From Ruminococcus sp. (GTDB lineage: Bacteria; Bacillota; Clostridia; Oscillospirales; Ruminococcaceae), in contig JAFUQX010000043.1 of assembly GCA_017472145.1 (NCBI GenBank), positions 1 through 43,248 on the forward strand: a stretch of 43,248 bases of DNA, given 5' to 3'. Below are positions 38,912-43,248 of the stretch, piece after piece. The notes below the pieces were generated by a model, which worked only from the letters and a program-made list of their open reading frames with translations, did no database searches and was not told the origin of the DNA. The first letter of the stretch is position 1. Each line of letters opens with the position of its first letter. Both the position numbers and the translations under genes were made by a program.

Positions 38912-41398
38912 ATGGCAAAACAGAAATTTACAGTAGAGGATATCCTCAGCGAGTACGGAGGGAATGACCCAAAAACGCCGTCAAAAACATCGACGCCCTC
39001 CGGAAAGCTGGAGGTGCATAAAATGCTCAGCCGTACTGCCGCAGGCACAGCACCGCAGTATGGCTCAGAGCGGCCGGCTTCCTTCCGGCGTGCCGAGGAG
39101 GAGTCGAAGATCAACCGCATCAAGCGTGAGGTGCGCTCAAACAGCAGCCGGCAGGACATCGAAAACAGCCGTGCTGCTGCCTTCCAGACGCTGGAGCTGA
39201 TGCGGGAAAAGGTTTCCTTTGTCAATTCACCGGCGGTGAATCCTCAGACAGCTCCGGCTCAGAAGAATGACCGGATCGAGGGCTACGAGGGTGCCGTCCG
39301 TGTGGAAGGGACAGCAGAAAAGGAAGGCTATCAGCCCCGGATCCGCACAATGGAGGATTCCACCCGGGCCAGGGAGGAGAAGGAGCAGTCGGGCAAGCGC
39401 CGCAGACAGCCGGACAATCGCCATCAGTACCGGAAGGATTCCTTCAAGGAGGAGGAAACCAGGGAAGCCTTTGAAGATACAGACGATGAAAAGCCCTTTT
39501 TCTTTGATCTGCATCATGCAGGTGCAGCGAAATATGTCAGCCGTGAGGCCAGAGAGGAGCGTGAACGCCGCCGCCGTGTGGCAGCCATTCACCGTCTCCG
39601 TCAGAAGCGCATGAAAATGCGTGAGCTGGAATCCGGCGATGAAAATGACGGACAAGCGGTGCATATTCCGAATAACGATTCGGAGATCCGTGCCAATATC
39701 AAAATTCTCACAAAAACAGTCATGCTCCGGACGGTGACCCTGGGTGTACTGTTTCTCATCGGTCTTGTGCTTTCTGTAGCAGAAGGCTCGGACAGCGCAT
39801 TTTTTCATGGCTTTGTGGATCTGATCGGCCTGCATGCCTACAGCCTGATCCATCTGGTTATGGGCATGACGGCGCTGATGATCTCGTTTCCCACTGTGGC
39901 CAATGGCCTGCGGTATATGTGCACCAAGCAGGCCGACAGTGACAGTATGGCGGCTGCACCCATTGCCGTTTCTACCCTGGGTGCGGCCATCATGACCCTC
40001 TTCCCGGAGAGCATGGAGCGGGGAGAGGCCCATCTGTTTGTTCCGGCAGCGATATTCATTCTGCTGATGAATTCTGTGGGCAAGCTGCTCATCATCCGGA
40101 GAGCAACGAGGAATTTCTCTGTGATCGCCAATGAATATGAGCAGTATGTGCTGACCTATGTACAGAACGAGGGCGATGCTGAAACGCTGACACGGGGCGT
40201 TATGAGAGACTATCCCATTCTGGTGTCTATGCGGAAGGCTCGTCAGATGAGCGATTTTCTGCGGTATACCTATTCGTCGGATCTGGGTGACCGGTTCTGC
40301 CGGAAGGCCGTTCCGATCATCGGAATTGCCGCTCTGCTGATTGCAGCCGGCATTACAGGGATCCGCTCCACGGTTATGCCGGGCACAGCGGTTCCGGGCT
40401 TTTTCTGCTCGGTGCTGTCTATGCTGCTCTGCGGCGGATGCTGCTCCGGTGTGATGCTGGTTGCGAATGTACCGCTGCTTTCTGCGGCGAAAAAGCTGTC
40501 TCCCCGGAAATGTGCCCTGCTGGGTTATCAGAGTGTAGACGAGTTTTATGATGGCAATTCCCTGCTGGTCAGCGCTTCGTCCCTGTTTCCGGAAACAGCT
40601 GTGATCATTGAGGGAATGAAGCCTTTTGCCGATGCAAGAATCGAGGATGTCATCCATGAGGCGGCCAGCCTTGTAAAGCAGGCAGACAGCATTCTGCAAT
40701 ATGCCTTTGACAAGATGGTGGACGAGGAAAACGGCCGGCTGTATCCGGTGGACAGTATCCTCTATGAGGAGGGACTGGGTCTGAGCGGATGGATTCAGAA
40801 CCGCCGTGTGCTCCTGGGCAGCCGTGAGATGATGCTGGCGCATAATATAGAGGGACTGCCCTCTCCGGCCAGAGAGGCTGACTATGCGGCAGATGGCTGC
40901 GATGTGCTCTATTTCTCTATCAGCGGCGTGCTTTCTGCGCTGATCCAGGTGCAGATCTCGGCCAATACCAAGATGAAGCGTCAGCTGCATCGGCTGATGG
41001 ATGAGAATATTTCATTGGTCGTGAAGTCCTGTGACTGTTTCCTGACCCAGCAGCGTCTGGCGGCGCTGTATCAGCTTCCGGAGAGCAGCATGAAGGTGAT
41101 CCCCCTTGCGCTTCATGAGACCTTTGATAAATACACTGAGCCTGCGGAGCGTGTGAGCGCCTCCATTATTGCTTCCGGTAAGATGGAGGATACAGTCGAT
41201 CTTCTGCTTCAGTCGAGAAAGATCCGCCGCAGTGCGATGACCGGTGTGATCTTACAGGCAGTGGCGGCGATGATCGGATTTGCCATTGCACTGATTTATA
41301 TCGGACTCAGTGCCTATACCAGCGTTACTTCAGAGATGTTCCTGTTATTCCAGATTGCAGCTTCGGCGATTACCGCTGTTGCAGTCCGCCTGAAGTAG
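38912..41398 (+). CDS. Large membrane protein resembling a P-type ATPase without catalytic motifs
   Basis: An 828-residue protein. Residues 1-265 are charged and probably disordered. About eight membrane segments follow (near 270-291, 305-328, 345-365, 375-395, 467-483, 492-520, 775-800, 806-826). The cytoplasmic part at 540-750 resembles the P and N domains of heavy-metal P-type ATPases: YEEGLGLSGWI, RRVLLGSREMM and ISGVLSALIQV align by eye. But DKTGT is replaced by SASSL near 554, TGES is missing from a shortened A domain, TGD reads SCD and GDGxNDAP is absent. It should not pump ions. Start ATG 38912 has AAGGAG 15 bases upstream. It may be a regulator or scaffold for the LCP gene next to it. 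The homology is a by-eye judgement. Confidence 0.65.
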   Translation: MAKQKFTVEDILSEYGGNDPKTPSKTSTPSGKLEVHKMLSRTAAGTAPQYGSERPASFRRAEEESKINRIKREVRSNSSRQDIENSRAAAFQTLELMREKVSFVNSPAVNPQTAPAQKNDRIEGYEGAVRVEGTAEKEGYQPRIRTMEDSTRAREEKEQSGKRRRQPDNRHQYRKDSFKEEETREAFEDTDDEKPFFFDLHHAGAAKYVSREAREERERRRRVAAIHRLRQKRMKMRELESGDENDGQAVHIPNNDSEIRANIKILTKTVMLRTVTLGVLFLIGLVLSVAEGSDSAFFHGFVDLIGLHAYSLIHLVMGMTALMISFPTVANGLRYMCTKQADSDSMAAAPIAVSTLGAAIMTLFPESMERGEAHLFVPAAIFILLMNSVGKLLIIRRATRNFSVIANEYEQYVLTYVQNEGDAETLTRGVMRDYPILVSMRKARQMSDFLRYTYSSDLGDRFCRKAVPIIGIAALLIAAGITGIRSTVMPGTAVPGFFCSVLSMLLCGGCCSGVMLVANVPLLSAAKKLSPRKCALLGYQSVDEFYDGNSLLVSASSLFPETAVIIEGMKPFADARIEDVIHEAASLVKQADSILQYAFDKMVDEENGRLYPVDSILYEEGLGLSGWIQNRRVLLGSREMMLAHNIEGLPSPAREADYAADGCDVLYFSISGVLSALIQVQISANTKMKRQLHRLMDENISLVVKSCDCFLTQQRLAALYQLPESSMKVIPLALHETFDKYTEPAERVSASIIASGKMEDTVDLLLQSRKIRRSAMTGVILQAVAAMIGFAIALIYIGLSAYTSVTSEMFLLFQIAASAITAVAVRLK

Positions 41399-41420
41399 CC
41401 CTTCAGAGAAAGGAGCTTTT

Positions 41421-43022
41421 ATGGATTTACGAAGAAACAATCAGAACCGTTCGGATGATAAGGAGACACAATATATTCCAGCACAGGCTCCGGTGAAAAG
41501 ATCCACAGACGGGTATGATACCCAGGAGCTGAGTGCAGCAGAGATCCGCAGACAAGCCCAGCAGGGGGGCGCTTCTGCTCAGAGACAAAGTCCGAATGCG
41601 TCCCAGCCGGGAGCACGGCCCTACCCTCAGAGCGGCGGCTATGCTCAGAATGGATATGGAAATGTGCCGCCCCAGCCGGGAGCACGGCCCTATCCCCAGA
41701 GCGGCGGCTACACTCAGAATGGATACGGAAATGTGCCGCCCCAGCCGGGAGTACGGCCCTACCCTCAGAGCGGCGGATATGCTCAGAATGGATACGGAAA
41801 TGTACCGCCTCAGCCGGGAGCACGGCCCTATCCTCAAAGCGGCGGCTACGCTCAGAATGGATACGGAAATGTGCCGCCCCAACCGGGAGCACGGCCCTAT
41901 CCCCAGAGCGGCGGCTACGCTCAGAATGGATATGGAAATGCGCCGTCCCAGCCGGGAGCACGGCCCTACCCTCAGAGCGGCGGTTATTCCAATGCACAGT
42001 CTTCTCATCGTCCTCCGTCCGGCGTACAGGGGCAGGGACAGCGTCCGGTGAAAAAGAAAAGATCCGGAACGCCTTTCTGGCAGAAGCTTTTGAAGGGACT
42101 TCTGTCCGTGATCATCATTGTATTCCTGCTCTATTCCGCAGTGGCCCTGGTCGGCATTTTTCGTGCGAATATCGTAACCACAGGTGTACGCAGCCGCACA
42201 GCGGATGCAGTGACATCCTCATCGGTGAACAACATCCTGGTGATCGGCACGGACTCCCGTGATATCGAAACGGATCCGGGGCGTTCGGATTCCATGATTC
42301 TGCTGTCTCTCAATTCTGAGACGAATACGATTTATATGACGTCCTTTCTGCGGGATGTATATGTTTATATCAGTGACGAGTATGGCTATGGTAAGCTCAA
42401 TGCCGCCTATTCCTATGGCGGCGCGGAGCTTCTGATGGACACCATCGAATCAAATTACAGAGTGAAGATCGATGACTATGTGACCATTTCCTTTGCGGCC
42501 TGTTCGGCGATGATCGATGCAGTGGGCGGTGTAGAGGTTACCCTTTCGGATGCGGAAGCCCAGGCGCTCAATGAGATCCTCATCAGTGAGGTGAATGAGC
42601 TGATGGGTGACGGCCGGAATGACGATCTGTTGGGCGGCGGCGGCACATATACTCTCAGCGGCAAGCAGGCCTTGTCCTACAGCCGTATCCGGTATGTGGG
42701 CAATGCGGACTTTGAGCGTACCAGCCGTCAGCGGGAGGTATTTTCCCAGGTGCTTCAAAAGGCCTCGAAGAATCCGGTTTCTCTGGGTGCTATGATGGTG
42801 AATGCGCTTCCCCAGGTAACAACCAATATATCTGTGCCGGAGCTGTATGGGTATTCCCTGAAGGCTCCGTATCTGCTTCTGGCCTATGATACAGCGCAAC
42901 AGCAGATTCCGGCGGAAAACACCTTTTATGCGGATACCATCGGAGGGGAGTCGGTGCTGGTGGCGGATTTCACCATGAATCACAATGTACTCCTCAGTAC
43001 GATTTTCAACGGAGAAGAATAA
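41421..43022 (+). CDS. LytR-CpsA-Psr (LCP) family cell-wall glycopolymer ligase with tandem repeats
   Basis: LCP enzymes transfer teichoic acids or polysaccharides from undecaprenyl carriers to peptidoglycan. The 533-residue protein has a long cytoplasmic tail containing five full and one partial copy of a 23-residue repeat rich in Gly, Pro, Tyr, Gln and Asn (62-189), a basic stretch, one membrane segment (about 226-247), and the LCP domain outside (from NNILVIGTDSRD near 269). Typical LCP blocks are GRSDSMILLSLN, MTSFLRDVYV, KLNAAYSYGG and the Arg-rich YSRIRYVGNADFERTSRQREVF. ATG 41421 follows AAAGGAG, 22 bases after the ATPase-like gene. The repeat tail is unusual for this family. Confidence 0.95.
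   Translation: MDLRRNNQNRSDDKETQYIPAQAPVKRSTDGYDTQELSAAEIRRQAQQGGASAQRQSPNASQPGARPYPQSGGYAQNGYGNVPPQPGARPYPQSGGYTQNGYGNVPPQPGVRPYPQSGGYAQNGYGNVPPQPGARPYPQSGGYAQNGYGNVPPQPGARPYPQSGGYAQNGYGNAPSQPGARPYPQSGGYSNAQSSHRPPSGVQGQGQRPVKKKRSGTPFWQKLLKGLLSVIIIVFLLYSAVALVGIFRANIVTTGVRSRTADAVTSSSVNNILVIGTDSRDIETDPGRSDSMILLSLNSETNTIYMTSFLRDVYVYISDEYGYGKLNAAYSYGGAELLMDTIESNYRVKIDDYVTISFAACSAMIDAVGGVEVTLSDAEAQALNEILISEVNELMGDGRNDDLLGGGGTYTLSGKQALSYSRIRYVGNADFERTSRQREVFSQVLQKASKNPVSLGAMMVNALPQVTTNISVPELYGYSLKAPYLLLAYDTAQQQIPAENTFYADTIGGESVLVADFTMNHNVLLSTIFNGEE
41604..41987 (+). repeat. 69-bp tandem repeat inside the LCP gene
   Basis: Five complete 69-bp units (41604-41948) and one 39-bp partial unit code QPGARPYPQSGGY followed by AQNGYGNVPP. 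Units differ mostly at silent positions, plus a few residue changes (A to T, A to V, V to A, P to S). Being in multiples of three, copy number can change without breaking the frame. Confidence 0.97.
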
Positions 43023-43031
43023 AAAATAAGA

Positions 43032-43071
43032 GGGCTGCTGCAACGCTCAGGATTGCAGCAGCCCTTCATTT
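43032..43071 (+). terminator. Terminator after the LCP gene
   Basis: GGGCTGCTGCAA (43032-43043) and TTGCAGCAGCCC (43053-43064) form a perfect 12-bp stem with a 9-base loop, followed by TTCATTT. It ends the unit that includes the LCP gene. Confidence 0.88.
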
Positions 43072-43163
43072 GCAGTGTTCTGCTTGTCGAAAAACCTCCT
43101 CATCAACTTAAGCAGGTATAAAAGCTTTTTGGTGCAGCAATTTCTCGAAAATGCTGCCAGGGT

Positions 43164-43229
43164 CCAGGGACAGCGTCCCTGGTCGCTCTCCGCAGAGAGC
43201 GAAATCCCCTGCGCCGTACTTCCGGCGCA
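43164..43229. repeat. Three back-to-back hairpins, REP-like element
   Basis: CCAGGGAC/GTCCCTGG (43164-43182, 3-base loop), TCGCTCTC/GAGAGCGA (43183-43202, 4-base loop) and TGCGCCG/CGGCGCA (43210-43229, 6-base loop) follow one another almost without gaps. The stretch has no coding potential and resembles dispersed intergenic repeats of Gram-positive gut bacteria. It may continue beyond the window. Confidence 0.6.
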
Positions 43230-43248
43230 CGGAGAAAGGGGGAATGAA

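Noticed and set aside
39227-40990. 587-codon minus-strand open frame opposite the ATPase-like gene
   Set aside because: His/Gln/Arg-rich antisense composition typical of shadows; the + frame has membrane segments and a flanking operon.
41604-41987. CRISPR-like array
   Set aside because: The units are contiguous coding repeats without spacers.
41419-42008. Repeat-containing open frames on the minus strand over the LCP repeats
   Set aside because: The 69-bp repeat keeps other frames open by its periodicity; only the LCP frame makes a known protein.

Overview
The window is 43.2 kb of core chromosome from a low-GC-lineage Gram-positive bacterium (Firmicutes/Bacillota). The best guess is a gut Ruminococcaceae/Oscillospiraceae (Ruminococcus-like) genome. 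The reasons are the IspH-ribosomal protein S1 fusion, a dcw cluster without ftsA, an FtsZ C-terminus of the type WETIFKILDER, strong AGGAGG ribosome binding sites and SigA-type promoters. This placement is an inference from gene content, not a database result. Almost every gene belongs to a recognisable family and there is no phage, IS element, rRNA or CRISPR array.

Left part (1-18351, + strand). The window opens inside fusA (EF-G), followed by tuf (EF-Tu) with its own promoter, a 5'-terminal mRNA hairpin and a terminator. Next comes a division/cell-wall (dcw) cluster: mraZ, rsmH, ftsL-like, a class B PBP with two PASTA domains, murE, murF, mraY, ftsW, murG, murA, ftsQ and ftsZ. It starts from a consensus promoter followed by four GTGG boxes on a 10-bp grid, which look like MraZ operators. 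A 352-bp gap full of hairpins separates ftsL from the PBP gene. ftsZ has an extra promoter and a strong terminator. murD, murC, murB and ftsA are absent from the cluster.

Middle (18352-24495, + strand). A SigH-like sigma factor gene with a perfect consensus promoter is followed by a tRNA-like element that lacks a normal anticodon arm. Then come a double zinc-ribbon protein, a DUF1858 redox-type protein, and a tightly coupled set trmK, Nif3-family gene, rlmA, rqcH and an alkyladenine DNA glycosylase (RNA modification, ribosome rescue, DNA repair). It ends in a bidirectional terminator shared with the opposing operon.

Minus-strand operon (35828 down to 24515). One consensus promoter appears to drive nine close-packed genes: a TepA/ClpP-like protease, FtsK/SpoIIIE, a YgiQ-type radical SAM protein, a ComEC-like metallo-beta-lactamase protein, DUF3006, an HI0933-type flavoprotein, cmk, plsC and the ispH-rpsA fusion. 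The YgiQ and metallo-beta-lactamase genes overlap by 157 bp in different frames.

Right part (35863-43248, + strand). A divergently transcribed SGNH/sialate O-acetylesterase, an 84-residue tail-anchored protein of unknown function, an rlmB-type rRNA methyltransferase with a terminator in its leader, an 828-residue membrane protein, and a LytR-CpsA-Psr (LCP) cell-wall ligase with a 23-residue tandem repeat. The membrane protein looks like a P-type ATPase that has lost its catalytic motifs. The window closes with a terminator and three back-to-back hairpins that look like a dispersed repeat. The strongest candidates for something undescribed are the apparent pseudo-P-type ATPase next to the LCP gene, the anticodon-less tRNA-like element, and the structured gap inside the dcw operon.
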